Positions 15,794 through 23,960 of a stretch of DNA of 44,363 bases are shown in pieces. The position numbers and the translations under genes are program-made. Source of the stretch: Streptococcus suis (lineage in GTDB: Bacteria > Bacillota > Bacilli > Lactobacillales > Streptococcaceae); assembly GCF_024509555.1 (NCBI RefSeq), contig NZ_JAMWEL010000019.1:1-44363 (forward strand). Reading direction: 5' to 3'. The notes under the pieces are model-generated. The model was not told the DNA's origin and searched no databases. It saw only the letters and a list, made by a program, of their open reading frames with translations. The stretch's first letter is position 1. Each line of letters begins with the position of its first letter.

Positions 15794-17677
15794 ATGAAAA
15801 TCAAAAGAAGTTCTAGCAAGAAACAACTTGCCAAGTGGACCAAGCTGGGTCTTGGATTAGCAGCGGTCACTGTTTTGGGAGGATTGGTTGAGCCGGTGGG
15901 ATTGGCAGATTTTGGTTTGACCAAGGTTTATGCAGAAACCTATGTAAATACTTCTGACCAACTTATTGGAGTTGTGATATGGCATATTGCAGAGAATACG
16001 GACGGTAGCTCATTCCGCCTAAATGGTGATGGTGGATATATGGAATTTCAACCTGGGCAAGAGATTATATCTTCCGCTCCGAATTACGACGGATATACAC
16101 TATCACATACCACCTATGCCCCACCTGTATGGGATGGTGGTGATGGTATTCTGAGATATGTGTATATACAAAATGAAGTGGCTGAGCAGCCAAAACCAAC
16201 TCCAGAACCAGAGGTACCGAATAAACCAATTGAAGAAGAAAATGCAAAACAAATTACAGTATCTCATTATGAAACTCTGGATGATTCTGGTAGTAACCTA
16301 AAAATGTTAGCTACCACAACATACACTCTAAAACCAGGAGAATCAATATCCGTTGGAGCAGAACAATTCCCGGGATACCGTCTGGTTGATGGGATGAGTA
16401 CTATAGTTCGTTACGAAGATTTAGTCAATTCAACTGACAACAATTGGAATTATATATATGTTTTAGATTCTGCAGAAGATACTACGAATGGCAACAACTC
16501 TACCGATACTAATACAGTAAACTATACTATCCAATTAGTAGACCAAGATGGTCAAGTTCTCCAAACCATTCAGCAGAGTGGAGTTGAAGGAACTGAAGTT
16601 ACATTTGAAGCTCCCGTAATATCAGGTTATAGAGTAGGCAAGACTGAGGGTTTTGACTCATGGACCTATGGGAAAAGTGGTACTTTCAGACTAGTTGCTA
16701 ATAAGACTGTTAAGGTATACTATGACAAAGCTCCTTCTATTGACTCCTTAATTAGACCTGAACAACGTGTGGAATATCAGAAAGTATTTGATGAATTTCA
16801 TACTACGATATTAAAAGCATTCGAAGTTTATAAGAGAGAGCTAGGAGTTGATGATATTACGTATGAAGCGAATGATTTAGAAAAAATATTTGCGGACAGT
16901 AATTTATCTGTACTCCATTCGGAATTAGTATTGGAGCAACCCTTATTTGCTAAATCAGTAGGTCTAGTCTTGACAGATCAAGATATTATCAACGCTATAG
17001 GTTGGACTCCTGAATACTGGGATCATCAAATCGCTTACCATAAAGAAATTATTCAGAAACTTGAAAAAGCATTGGCTAACATTGCTGCATCAAAGGTAAT
17101 ACCGACAGTTCCAGTAGATCAATCGATCACGATTAAGGCTGTCTATACTGAGGAACAAATTGAGCCTGGTCAAAAGGTTGATGTCTTGAAAGAAATTGAG
17201 TATACCCTTAATCCTGGAGAAAGTATTGTCCTAGAACCCCTCACATTTGAAGGTTGGACATCAAGAGTAGCTCACGAAAGACAAACAGTTACGTATGAAG
17301 ACGCTAAAAATAGCCTTAGCAAGAGATACACCTTCTACTACTTGAAAGATTACACAATACCGACAGACAAGCAAGTCGAGCAGCCAGTTGAAACCCCAAC
17401 CGAGCAACCAGTTGAGCAGCCAGTTGAAATACCAACTGCGAAGCCAACTGAACAGTCAGCACAAGGCAAACAAGCAACCAAGCAGGGAGATAAGGAGCAG
17501 GATCCGTCAGCTAGCTCAAGCCAAAAGGAAGAAGTCAAACCTGCATCAACTAGTCAGTCACAGGCTAAATCCCTACCAGCTACTGGTGACGCTCATTCTG
17601 TCTTGCATATGATAGGTCTGGGCTTACTGGGACTAGCAGGTCTAGTTGTGAAAAGACGTTCAGGCAAGTCATCTTAA
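15794..17677 (+). CDS. LPXTG-anchored surface protein with repeated beta domains
   Basis: A 627-residue cell-wall protein. GGAGG (15781-15785) sets ATG 15794 as start. It has a basic N-terminus, a signal sequence (GLGLAAVTVLGGL...) and probable cleavage near YAETY. Three diverged repeats share a pattern of YTL-PG-SI, then GY/GW, then YEDx(4)NS and Y-Y-L at the end: about residues 49-127 (most diverged), 150-225 and 442-522. Between them lie a MucBP-like domain (242-312, YTIQLVDQDGQVLQTIQQSG) and a helical segment (313-435). A Pro/Glu/Gln-rich wall-spanning stretch (526-592) leads to LPATG near 593, a hydrophobic helix and a KRR tail for sortase A. It is probably an adhesin; the ligand is unknown. 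Confidence 0.85.
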   Translation: MKIKRSSSKKQLAKWTKLGLGLAAVTVLGGLVEPVGLADFGLTKVYAETYVNTSDQLIGVVIWHIAENTDGSSFRLNGDGGYMEFQPGQEIISSAPNYDGYTLSHTTYAPPVWDGGDGILRYVYIQNEVAEQPKPTPEPEVPNKPIEEENAKQITVSHYETLDDSGSNLKMLATTTYTLKPGESISVGAEQFPGYRLVDGMSTIVRYEDLVNSTDNNWNYIYVLDSAEDTTNGNNSTDTNTVNYTIQLVDQDGQVLQTIQQSGVEGTEVTFEAPVISGYRVGKTEGFDSWTYGKSGTFRLVANKTVKVYYDKAPSIDSLIRPEQRVEYQKVFDEFHTTILKAFEVYKRELGVDDITYEANDLEKIFADSNLSVLHSELVLEQPLFAKSVGLVLTDQDIINAIGWTPEYWDHQIAYHKEIIQKLEKALANIAASKVIPTVPVDQSITIKAVYTEEQIEPGQKVDVLKEIEYTLNPGESIVLEPLTFEGWTSRVAHERQTVTYEDAKNSLSKRYTFYYLKDYTIPTDKQVEQPVETPTEQPVEQPVEIPTAKPTEQSAQGKQATKQGDKEQDPSASSSQKEEVKPASTSQSQAKSLPATGDAHSVLHMIGLGLLGLAGLVVKRRSGKSS

Positions 17678-17690
17678 TTAAGAACCCTAT

Positions 17691-17717
17691 AAACGAGATT
17701 GAAAGATCTCGTTTTTT
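17691..17717 (+). terminator. Terminator after LPXTG gene
   Basis: AAACGAGAT (17691-17699) pairs with ATCTCGTTT (17706-17714), loop 6 nt, then TTT. Confidence 0.92.
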
Positions 17718-17759
17718 GCTGGTTTCTAACAGTACCTACTGTCATGCTCCGTCTTTCTA

Positions 17760-17768
17760 TGCTATAAT
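17760..17768 (+). promoter_or_regulatory. Extended -10 promoter, leaderless start
   Basis: TGcTATAAT (TATAAT at 17763-17768) ends 6 nt before ATG 17775, so transcription should begin at or next to the start codon. A weak -35 TGTCAT is 17 nt upstream. No ribosome binding site is present. Confidence 0.75.
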
Positions 17769-17774
17769 GTACCT

Positions 17775-18272
17775 ATGAATAAAGAAGAAAAAAAATCAAA
17801 TTACCAATTACTTTTGGCTCAGTTGGAGGCGCTTTTAGAGGGCGAAACCAATGCTTTAGCCAATCTATCAAATGCTTCTGCTTTGCTCAATCAAGCTCTA
17901 CCAAATTCTGTCTTTACAGGTTTTTACTTGTATGATGGTCAGGAATTGATTTTGGGGCCTTTTCAAGGTGGCGTTTCCTGCGTTCATATCTCACTTGGAA
18001 AGGGTGTCTGCGGTGAGTCTGCTGCCAAAGGCCAGACTATTATCGTAGACGATGTTCGTCTGCATGACAACTACATTTCCTGCGATGCGTCAGCCTTATC
18101 AGAAATTGTGGTGCCTATGGTGAAGAACGGTCAGTTGCTGGGCGTTCTGGACTTGGATTCCCGACTGGTAGCTGATTATGATGCCATTGACCAAAAATAC
18201 CTAGAAGAGTTCGTTGCCCTCCTTGTAGAGAAAACGGACTGGAATTTTGCGATGTTTGGAGAAAAAGGGTAA
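17775..18272 (+). CDS. msrC: Free methionine-R-sulfoxide reductase (GAF domain)
   Basis: A 165-residue single GAF-domain enzyme that reduces free methionine-(R)-sulfoxide, part of oxidative repair. Three cysteines match the catalytic set of the family: [14 protein letters not shown] (two) and [14 protein letters not shown] (one). The tail [15 protein letters not shown] is also typical. Its stop overlaps the dnaX start by one nucleotide (TAATG), which couples translation. Streptococcal genomes often list it only as a GAF-domain protein. It appears to be translated from a leaderless message. Confidence 0.85.
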   Translation: MNKEEKKSNYQLLLAQLEALLEGETNALANLSNASALLNQALPNSVFTGFYLYDGQELILGPFQGGVSCVHISLGKGVCGESAAKGQTIIVDDVRLHDNYISCDASALSEIVVPMVKNGQLLGVLDLDSRLVADYDAIDQKYLEEFVALLVEKTDWNFAMFGEKG

Positions 18273-19939
18273 TGTACCAAGCTTTATATCGGAAGTACCG
18301 GAGCCAGACCTTTGGGGAGATGGTGGGGCAGGAAGTGGTTGCGACCACCCTCAAGCAGGCCATTGAGCAGGGGAAAATCAGCCATGCCTATCTCTTTTCA
18401 GGTCCGCGTGGCACGGGGAAGACGTCGGCGGCCAAAATCTTTGCCAAGGCCATGAACTGTCCCAATCAGGTGGCTGGCGAGCCTTGTAATGATTGCTATA
18501 TCTGTCAGGCCATAACTGAGGGTAGTCTGGAAGATGTGATTGAGATTGATGCTGCGTCAAACAATGGTGTTGATGAAATCCGTGATATTCGGGACAAATC
18601 GACCTACGCACCAAGTCTTGCGACCTATAAGGTTTATATCATTGACGAGGTCCACATGCTGTCAACCGGGGCTTTTAATGCCCTCCTGAAGACCTTGGAG
18701 GAGCCGACTGAGAATGTGGTCTTTATCCTAGCCACGACGGAGTTGCACAAGATTCCTGCGACCATTTTGTCTAGGGTGCAGCGTTTCGAGTTCAAGTCTA
18801 TCAAGGTGACGGATATTCAGGCCCATTTGGCTAAGATTTTGAGCCAGGAGGGTCTGTCTTTCGACGATCAGGCTTTGACCATCATTGCCCGTCGGGCAGA
18901 AGGTGGGATGCGGGATGCCCTGTCTATTCTCGATCAGGCCCTCAGTCTAAGTCACGACCAGACGGTTACCTTGGAAATTGCTGAAGAAATCACGGGCTCC
19001 ATTAGCCTACGCGCTCTGGATGACTATGTAGCTAGCCTTCGCCAGGCGGATAGTGTGTCGGCACTGGGTCATCTGCAGACCTTGTTTGACCAGGGTAAGA
19101 GCATGAGCCGTTTTGCGACGGACCTCTTGCATTATCTGCGGGATTTGCTGATTGTGCAGACGGGCGGTGAGGATACCCATCTGACGGCTGGTTTTACGGA
19201 AAATCTGGCACTGGATCAGGCTCGCATATTTACCATGATTGAGCTGGTGACCAAGGGCTTAGCGGACATCAAGTCCAGTCCCCAACCCAAGATTTACGCT
19301 GAAATGATGACTATTCGTTTGGCTGAAAGTGGTTTGTCTTCTGGGGCAATGGCAGAGCTGCCAGCGGATTTGGTCAGCCAAATCAGTAAACTACAAGAAC
19401 AAGTGGCTGACTTACAGAAGCAATTAAGCCAACTCTCTAGCCAGCCAAGTGCTGTCAAGCCAGTTTCACGCAAGCCACAGGCTCCGAAAAAATACCGACT
19501 GGATACCAGCAAGGTTCATGCTATTTTGCAGGAAGCCATGGAAAATCCAGCTCAGGCGCGTGAGAATTTGACCCGCCTGCAAAATGCCTGGGGTGAAATT
19601 ATTGAGAGCTTGTCAGGAGCAGATCGTGCCTTGCTTGTTGGTTCCCAGCCAGTAGCTGCCAATGAAAACCACGCCATCCTTGCTTTTGAATCTCCACTCA
19701 ATGCCGAACAGACCATGAAACGTGATAATCTCAACACTATGTTTGGCAACATTCTCAGCAAGGCCGCAGGTTTTTCACCACAGATTTTGGCCATTGCTCA
19801 AGAAGATTGGGTCAGCATACGAGCTGAATTTTCAGCCAAGGCCAAGGGGCAAAAAACACAAGAAAGAGTTAAAGAAGAGAGCCCTGTTCCAGAAGAATTT
19901 GGCTTTCTAGCAGACACCGTTGAGATAGTAAATGATTGA
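18272..19939 (+). CDS. dnaX: DNA polymerase III subunit gamma/tau
   Basis: A 555-residue clamp-loader ATPase. It has Walker A GPRGTGKTS near residue 44, a zinc knuckle CPNQVAGEPCNDCYIC near 63, Walker B IIDEVHML near 122, sensor 1 ATTE and the SRVQRFEF arginine finger near 168, then domain III to about residue 370. A Gln/Ser-rich linker with a heptad-like stretch (SKLQEQVADLQKQLSQL) leads to a C-terminal domain that should contact PolC. The length fits a full tau form. It is co-transcribed with msrC through a TAATG overlap. Its codon use looks more G+C-rich than that of its neighbours. Confidence 0.95.
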   Translation: MYQALYRKYRSQTFGEMVGQEVVATTLKQAIEQGKISHAYLFSGPRGTGKTSAAKIFAKAMNCPNQVAGEPCNDCYICQAITEGSLEDVIEIDAASNNGVDEIRDIRDKSTYAPSLATYKVYIIDEVHMLSTGAFNALLKTLEEPTENVVFILATTELHKIPATILSRVQRFEFKSIKVTDIQAHLAKILSQEGLSFDDQALTIIARRAEGGMRDALSILDQALSLSHDQTVTLEIAEEITGSISLRALDDYVASLRQADSVSALGHLQTLFDQGKSMSRFATDLLHYLRDLLIVQTGGEDTHLTAGFTENLALDQARIFTMIELVTKGLADIKSSPQPKIYAEMMTIRLAESGLSSGAMAELPADLVSQISKLQEQVADLQKQLSQLSSQPSAVKPVSRKPQAPKKYRLDTSKVHAILQEAMENPAQARENLTRLQNAWGEIIESLSGADRALLVGSQPVAANENHAILAFESPLNAEQTMKRDNLNTMFGNILSKAAGFSPQILAIAQEDWVSIRAEFSAKAKGQKTQERVKEESPVPEEFGFLADTVEIVND

Positions 19940-20025
19940 TAGCAATATCGGTCTTAGGACTGAGGTGGAATATGATTGACTAAGGTATACTATAATCAAT
20001 CCTAAATATTTTTCATAATCTCCTT

Positions 20026-20062
20026 AAGAAAGCACCGACTGAGTTGGTGTTTTCTTGTTTAG
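20026..20062 (+). terminator. Terminator after dnaX
   Basis: A 14-bp stem with two G-T pairs, 20026-20039 (AAGAAAGCACCGAC) with 20043-20056, followed by GTTTAG. The stretch 19940-20025 holds a promoter-like TATAAT (19990-19995) inside a GATTGA/TCAATC inverted repeat, but no gene follows it. Confidence 0.8.
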
Positions 20063-20088
20063 CTAGCATACATAGAAAGAAGGGATAT

Positions 20089-20116
20089 AAAAAATCAGCC
20101 AGTTGACTGATTTTTT
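20089..20116. terminator. Bidirectional hairpin terminator
   Basis: AAAAAATCAG (20089-20098) pairs with CTGATTTTTT (20107-20116). It lies directly upstream of the next gene's -10. Confidence 0.75.
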
Positions 20117-20124
20117 GGTATAAT
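20116..20124 (+). promoter_or_regulatory. Extended -10 promoter, leaderless start
   Basis: TGgTATAAT (TATAAT at 20119-20124) ends 6 nt before ATG 20131. There is no -35 match (the terminator stem occupies that place) and no ribosome site. Confidence 0.65.
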
Positions 20125-20130
20125 TTAGCT

Positions 20131-20319
20131 ATGAAAATGTCACAATTTCTTTTCTTGTCTATTTCGACAATTATTGCAGTTTACTTTATGAATATCTCTA
20201 TACTCTCCAAGGATTTTTTGCTTGCGGGTATTTTTGCTTTTATCGCCTTTCGCAATCTCCACTTTGCCTACAAGGTGACCCGCTTTATTCGTTTGGTGGA
20301 GAAGAAGACCAAGAAGTAA
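20131..20319 (+). CDS. Small membrane protein, DUF3272-like
   Basis: A 62-residue protein with two hydrophobic segments (FLFLSISTIIAVYFMNISIL and LLAGIFAFIAF), then a basic tail RLVEKKTKK. Size and layout resemble the streptococcal DUF3272 family, function unknown; the match is from memory and moderate. It appears to be translated from a leaderless message. Its last 35 nt overlap the end of the convergent birA gene, so the two messages can pair at their 3' ends. Confidence 0.65.
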   Translation: MKMSQFLFLSISTIIAVYFMNISILSKDFLLAGIFAFIAFRNLHFAYKVTRFIRLVEKKTKK

Positions 20320-21241
20320 GACTGATTTCTCCACTGGAGATGATTTTTGCCTTGCCGTTATCTAGCTGGATGACAAGATTGCCTGTGTCGGTGACGGCAA
20401 TGGCCGTTCCCCTGAATTCAACCTGATTTTCTACAAAGCTCACTTGTTGCCCCACGACAAGTGATTTTTCTTTATAAAGGGCAATCAATTCTTTTTCATC
20501 AGTTTCTAAAAAGGCTTTCCAGATGGCTGTAATTAGCTGATTGCGGGTAAACGGTGGCTGGTCATCAAAGAGGTTGCCTGCAGATTGCTGGAGCTCTTTT
20601 GGAAAATCATCGATATGAACATTGATACCAATTCCAATGATAACATCGGTCACCCGTTGGTTTTCCATAGAAGAGATGGCTTCTGTCAAAATGCCAGCTA
20701 CCTTTTTCTGTCCTAGATAAATGTCATTGACCCACTTGATTTGAACATCCAGGTCACAGAGGGACTGGATAGCCTTAACAACTGCAGCGGCAGCTAGAAT
20801 GGTGTAGGGTTTAAATTCCAGGAAGGGGACATTTGGAGAAAGGCGGAGGGACATATAGATACCACCTGACTTGGAGGCATAAAATGGACGCCCAAAGCGG
20901 CCCTTGGCCTTATTTTGATGTGGAGCCAGGTAGAGGGCTGGACTATTGTGTCCTATTTCAATCCCTTGTTTTGCATCCAATTGGGTCGAATCACTGTCGG
21001 CTTTGAGATGGACAGGTAGTTGGAGTTCTTCGGCAATCAAGTCTGGTAGAAGCAAATCCCCCTCGGCCAATTTATAGCCACGATTGCGTGCTGCCTCAAT
21101 GGTCAGTCCGTGTGTTTCTAACTGGCGAATGGCTTTCCAGATGGAAGTCCGAGAAATACCCAATTCCTGTGCCAAATCCTCTCCGCTGATGTAGTCTTCT
21201 TTTTCTTTTAACAGTAAATAAATCTTCTGGTAGGTTTTCAT
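20285..21241 (-). CDS. birA: Biotin protein ligase / biotin repressor
   Basis: A 318-residue enzyme that activates biotin to biotinyl-AMP and attaches it to acetyl-CoA carboxylase carrier protein. An N-terminal winged helix (GEDLAQELGISRTSIWKAIR, residues 20-39) makes it a probable bifunctional regulator of biotin genes. The catalytic loop reads KGRFGRPFYASKSGGIYMSL near 113, and the KWVNDIYL lysine motif is near 168. A C-terminal SH3-like domain follows from about 270. The minus-strand TATAAT (21253-21248, with TGc) ends 6 nt before the ATG, and no ribosome site is present, so it looks leaderless. Confidence 0.93.
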   Translation of the reverse strand: MKTYQKIYLLLKEKEDYISGEDLAQELGISRTSIWKAIRQLETHGLTIEAARNRGYKLAEGDLLLPDLIAEELQLPVHLKADSDSTQLDAKQGIEIGHNSPALYLAPHQNKAKGRFGRPFYASKSGGIYMSLRLSPNVPFLEFKPYTILAAAAVVKAIQSLCDLDVQIKWVNDIYLGQKKVAGILTEAISSMENQRVTDVIIGIGINVHIDDFPKELQQSAGNLFDDQPPFTRNQLITAIWKAFLETDEKELIALYKEKSLVVGQQVSFVENQVEFRGTAIAVTDTGNLVIQLDNGKAKIISSGEISLTSWSSSPPNE

Positions 21242-21247
21242 GTCTTC

Positions 21248-21283
21248 ATTATAGCAAAAAAATGTCCTAAAACATGATATAAT
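21248..21283. promoter_or_regulatory. Divergent extended -10 promoters
   Basis: Minus strand: TGcTATAAT for birA (TATAAT 21253-21248). Plus strand: TGaTATAAT for the M42 peptidase gene (TATAAT 21278-21283). The two -10 boxes are 24 bp apart, so RNA polymerases would exclude each other. Confidence 0.75.
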
Positions 21284-21305
21284 AGTTTAAAATAAGGAGG
21301 TTTTC

Positions 21306-22340
21306 ATGAAGACACTTGATTACATCGTTAAACTAACCAATACACCGTCGCCAACGGGCTATACGACAGACATTATGAACTACATCAAGGCAGAAGTGGA
21401 GGGTTTCGGCTATGAAGCTGTCAAAACTGCCAAGGGTGGTGTTTTAGTAACAGTTCTCGGAGAAAATGACCAAGAACACCGCATGGTGACTGCTCATCTG
21501 GATACTTTGGGTGCCATAGTCCGTGCAGTCAAGCCAGACGGCCGACTAAAAATGGATTTGGTAGGAGGATTTGGCTACCCTTCTATTGAGGGAGAAAACT
21601 GCCTCATCCATTGTGCAAAAAATGGCAAGACCTTTACTGGTACGATTTTGATGCATCAGACCTCTGTCCATGTCTATCGAGATGCCAGCACAGCCGAGCG
21701 GAACCAGACCAATATGGAAATTCGTTTGGACGAAAAAGTGACTAGTGCCGATCAGACACGGGCCTTAGGCATTGAAGTAGGTGATTTTATCTCCTTTGAT
21801 CCAAGGACTATTGTGACAGAAACAGGTTTTATCAAGAGTCGCCACCTTGACGACAAGGTTTCAGCTGCTATCTTGCTCCATCTTTTGAAGGTCTATAAGG
21901 AAGAGGGAGTGACCTTGCCTTATACCACCCATTTCTATTTCTCCAATAATGAAGAGATTGGCTACGGTGCTAACTCCAGCATTCCTGCTCAGGTGGTTGA
22001 GTATCTGGCGGTGGATATGGGGGCAATGGGCGACGACCAGCAGACAGATGAGTACACAGTTTCTATCTGTGTCAAAGATGGTTCAGGCCCGTATCATTAC
22101 GAACTCCGTCAGCACTTGGTAGCCTTGGCGGATAGGGATGGTATTCCATATAAATTAGACATTTATCCATATTATGGTTCGGATGCTTCAGCGGCTATGC
22201 GAGCAGGTGCAGATGTCAAGCACGCCCTGCTTGGTGCTGGAATCGAGTCTAGCCATTCCTACGAGCGGACCCATTTGGATTCGGTCCATGCGACTGAGCG
22301 AATGGTGGATACTTATTTGAAATCAGCAATGGTAGACTAA
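21306..22340 (+). CDS. M42 family metallopeptidase
   Basis: A 344-residue dinuclear-zinc aminopeptidase of the tetrahedral TET/PepA-glutamyl aminopeptidase type. Metal ligands are visible in VTAHLDTLGAIV near residue 64, HLDDKVSAA near 180, NNEEIGYGANSS near 215 (catalytic and ligand Glu) and VDMGAMG near 237, with a final His near SSHSYERTH at 318. It trims peptides in the cytosol. AAGGAGG precedes the ATG. Only one nucleotide separates its stop from the next ATG. Confidence 0.88.
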   Translation: MKTLDYIVKLTNTPSPTGYTTDIMNYIKAEVEGFGYEAVKTAKGGVLVTVLGENDQEHRMVTAHLDTLGAIVRAVKPDGRLKMDLVGGFGYPSIEGENCLIHCAKNGKTFTGTILMHQTSVHVYRDASTAERNQTNMEIRLDEKVTSADQTRALGIEVGDFISFDPRTIVTETGFIKSRHLDDKVSAAILLHLLKVYKEEGVTLPYTTHFYFSNNEEIGYGANSSIPAQVVEYLAVDMGAMGDDQQTDEYTVSICVKDGSGPYHYELRQHLVALADRDGIPYKLDIYPYYGSDASAAMRAGADVKHALLGAGIESSHSYERTHLDSVHATERMVDTYLKSAMVD

Positions 22341-22341
22341 G

Positions 22342-23079
22342 ATGAATGAAAACCGTTTTTTAGAGCTCTTCAATGACCTGGACAAGGTCTTGCGCAAGGT
22401 CTGTCAAGTTGAGGATGGGGAACATGCGGACGTTGGTTCTATGTTGGCCAAGGCCAAGGACTTAAGCCCAGTCAATCCTGTCCAAGCCAACTGGGACAAT
22501 CTCTATGTAGCTCGGCAGTTACGTAATCTTATGGTCCATGAAAGACGAACAGGCTTGAAAGAAGTGGCTCAACCTTCACAGGAGTTGATTTCAGTTTTGG
22601 AAAAGGTCATTGCCCAGTACCAAGCACCCATGACCATTGAAACCTATTTGCAAAAGACCCAGAAAATCAAGCCTATTCTTTTTGATAGTCGGGATAAGTT
22701 GACCCAGGCCTTGGAAATTGTGGAACGTGAGCATGTTTCCAAATTTCCTATCTTTTCAGGCACATCCTATCAGGGTTTGGTATCAGATAAGGGATTGGCA
22801 AATTGGTTGGCCAAGGCTAGCAAGGAAACGGGCTCTATCCGTGAAAAATTAGAAAAAGCCAGTCTGGCTGATGTCTTGGCTTGCGAGGAGGATAGTATTC
22901 AGGTGCTTATTTTACCAACTGATACAAGTCTTTACCAGCTGATTAATCATTTTGAAGGAAGAAAACGGACAACTGTTTTGGTTACTCGTCAAGCTGGTGG
23001 AAAGATTCATTCGCCAGAAGATCTGGTGGGAATTATCACAGCCCAAGACATAGCCGAAATTTATGGAATGGTGGATTGA
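22342..23079 (+). CDS. HEPN-like plus CBS-domain protein
   Basis: A 245-residue protein. From about residue 110 it has a CBS-domain pair: KIKPILFDSRDKLTQALEIV ... FPIFSGTSYQGLVSD for the first and VLILPTDTSLYQLINHF ... DLVGIITAQDIAEIYG for the second. Such pairs sense adenine nucleotides or similar ligands. The N-terminal about 95 residues are helical and contain RNLMVH (Arg61-His66), the Rx4H pattern typical of HEPN RNases and HEPN-like nucleotide-binding domains. Nuclease activity is not shown. It lies in an apparent operon with the M42 peptidase and dCMP deaminase. CBS is confident; HEPN is a proposal. Confidence 0.7.
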   Translation: MNENRFLELFNDLDKVLRKVCQVEDGEHADVGSMLAKAKDLSPVNPVQANWDNLYVARQLRNLMVHERRTGLKEVAQPSQELISVLEKVIAQYQAPMTIETYLQKTQKIKPILFDSRDKLTQALEIVEREHVSKFPIFSGTSYQGLVSDKGLANWLAKASKETGSIREKLEKASLADVLACEEDSIQVLILPTDTSLYQLINHFEGRKRTTVLVTRQAGGKIHSPEDLVGIITAQDIAEIYGMVD

Positions 23080-23095
23080 GTGGAGAGGAGTAATC

Positions 23096-23563
23096 ATGTC
23101 AACAAATCGTTTAGCCTGGGATGAGTATTTTGCAGCTCAGGCCCTCTTGATTGCCAATCGGGCAACTTGTAAGCGGGCCAAGGTTGGTGCTGTTTTGGTT
23201 AAGGATAATAAGGTTGTGGCAACGGGCTATAATGGCTCTGTTTCAGGTACCGAGCATTGTTTGGATCAGGAATGCCTTATGATTGATGGTCATTGCGCTA
23301 GAACCTTGCATGCGGAAGTCAATGCCATCTTGCAAGGGGCAGAAAGGGGTATTCCGCACGGATTTACTGCCTATGTGACCCATTTCCCATGTCTCAACTG
23401 CTCTAAGCAATTGTTACAGGTTGGTTGTAAGCGGGTTGTCTATATCAATGAATACCGTATGGATGACTATGCTCAGTACTTGTATAAAGAAAAGGGCTGT
23501 GAGTTGGTTCATTTGCCTCTAGAGGTGGTTAAACAGGCAATTGCAGATGCCGAATTTATCTAA
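23096..23563 (+). CDS. comEB: dCMP deaminase (ComEB-like)
   Basis: A 155-residue zinc deaminase converting dCMP to dUMP for thymidylate synthesis. Zinc ligands and catalytic Glu are in TLHAEVNAI near residue 72 and PCLNCSKQLL near 100. The extra zinc-site pattern HCLDQECLMIDGHC near 50 is typical of dCMP deaminases of the ComEB group. GGAGAGGAG sets ATG 23096; the in-frame ATG at 23063 lies inside the preceding gene. It is the last gene of the M42-CBS-comEB operon. ComEB is encoded near competence genes in Bacillus but is not needed for uptake there. Confidence 0.9.
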   Translation: MSTNRLAWDEYFAAQALLIANRATCKRAKVGAVLVKDNKVVATGYNGSVSGTEHCLDQECLMIDGHCARTLHAEVNAILQGAERGIPHGFTAYVTHFPCLNCSKQLLQVGCKRVVYINEYRMDDYAQYLYKEKGCELVHLPLEVVKQAIADAEFI

Positions 23564-23572
23564 TGATTTTGT

Positions 23573-23609
23573 AGAAGAGTGGTTGTATAGAACAACCCTC
23601 TTTATTTTT
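23573..23609 (+). terminator. Terminator after comEB
   Basis: A stem with one bulge, around GGTTGT (23580-23585) and ACAACC (23591-23596) and extended by AGAG/CTCT, followed by TTTATTTTT. Confidence 0.85.
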
Positions 23610-23639
23610 AAGAAAATGCTAGGATAGTCGGTCAATCTA

Positions 23640-23648
23640 TGCTATACT
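23640..23648 (+). promoter_or_regulatory. metK promoter (extended -10)
   Basis: TGcTATACT (TATACT at 23643-23648); no clear -35. Transcription should start near 23655, just before the riboswitch 5' half. Confidence 0.65.
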
Positions 23649-23655
23649 AGAGACG

Positions 23656-23954
23656 TTATTAAGTCCCGAAAAGGTAGTTTATAGACTAGTTAATATTTGC
23701 AGAAACACTTGAAACACAATTAAAGAAACTGGTAATATTGAATAGTAAGCGTAAAAACTTTACTACACTTCAGTCACTATTTTCTTCAAATAAGGCTGAT
23801 TTCATACAGTCTGGTATTGTCTTTCTCGTTGGGTACCTGGAAATTTTCCTTTGCTTAAGACAGGTGTCTTTCGCAAAGAACTAGTCTTCGACTAGTTCTT
23901 TGTAACCTTAGTAACCCGCTAGGTTTCTAGCATATATTCTATTTTAAGGGGGAC
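23656..23954 (+). ncRNA. SMK-type (SAM-III) riboswitch candidate, with long insert
   Basis: The 397-nt gap before metK holds a leader with the two halves of an SMK box. The 5' half is GTCCCGAAAAGG (23663-23674), close to the known core UUCCCGAAAGG. The 3' half is TTTGTAACC (23899-23907) followed later by the Shine-Dalgarno AAGGGGGAC. GTCCC (23663-23667) can pair exactly with GGGAC (23950-23954), masking the ribosome site as SMK does when SAM binds. The halves are about 225 nt apart, with hairpins at 23857-23870, 23875-23901 (12 bp perfect) and 23918-23931. GTAACC occurs twice (23902 and 23911). SAM would thus shut off its own synthetase at translation. The family call is from memory. Confidence 0.65.
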
Positions 23955-23960
23955 ATTTTT

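Noticed and set aside
19485..19500. A6 run in dnaX as a programmed frameshift site like that of E. coli
   Set aside because: The run reads CCG AAA AAA TAC, not A AAA AAG. I could draw no strong downstream stem or upstream Shine-Dalgarno stimulator, and Gram-positive dnaX genes are not generally known to frameshift.
23656..23960. T-box leader before metK
   Set aside because: No T-box core (TGG-ACCGCG) and no terminator/antiterminator pair; the SMK-type pairing with the ribosome site explains the ends better.
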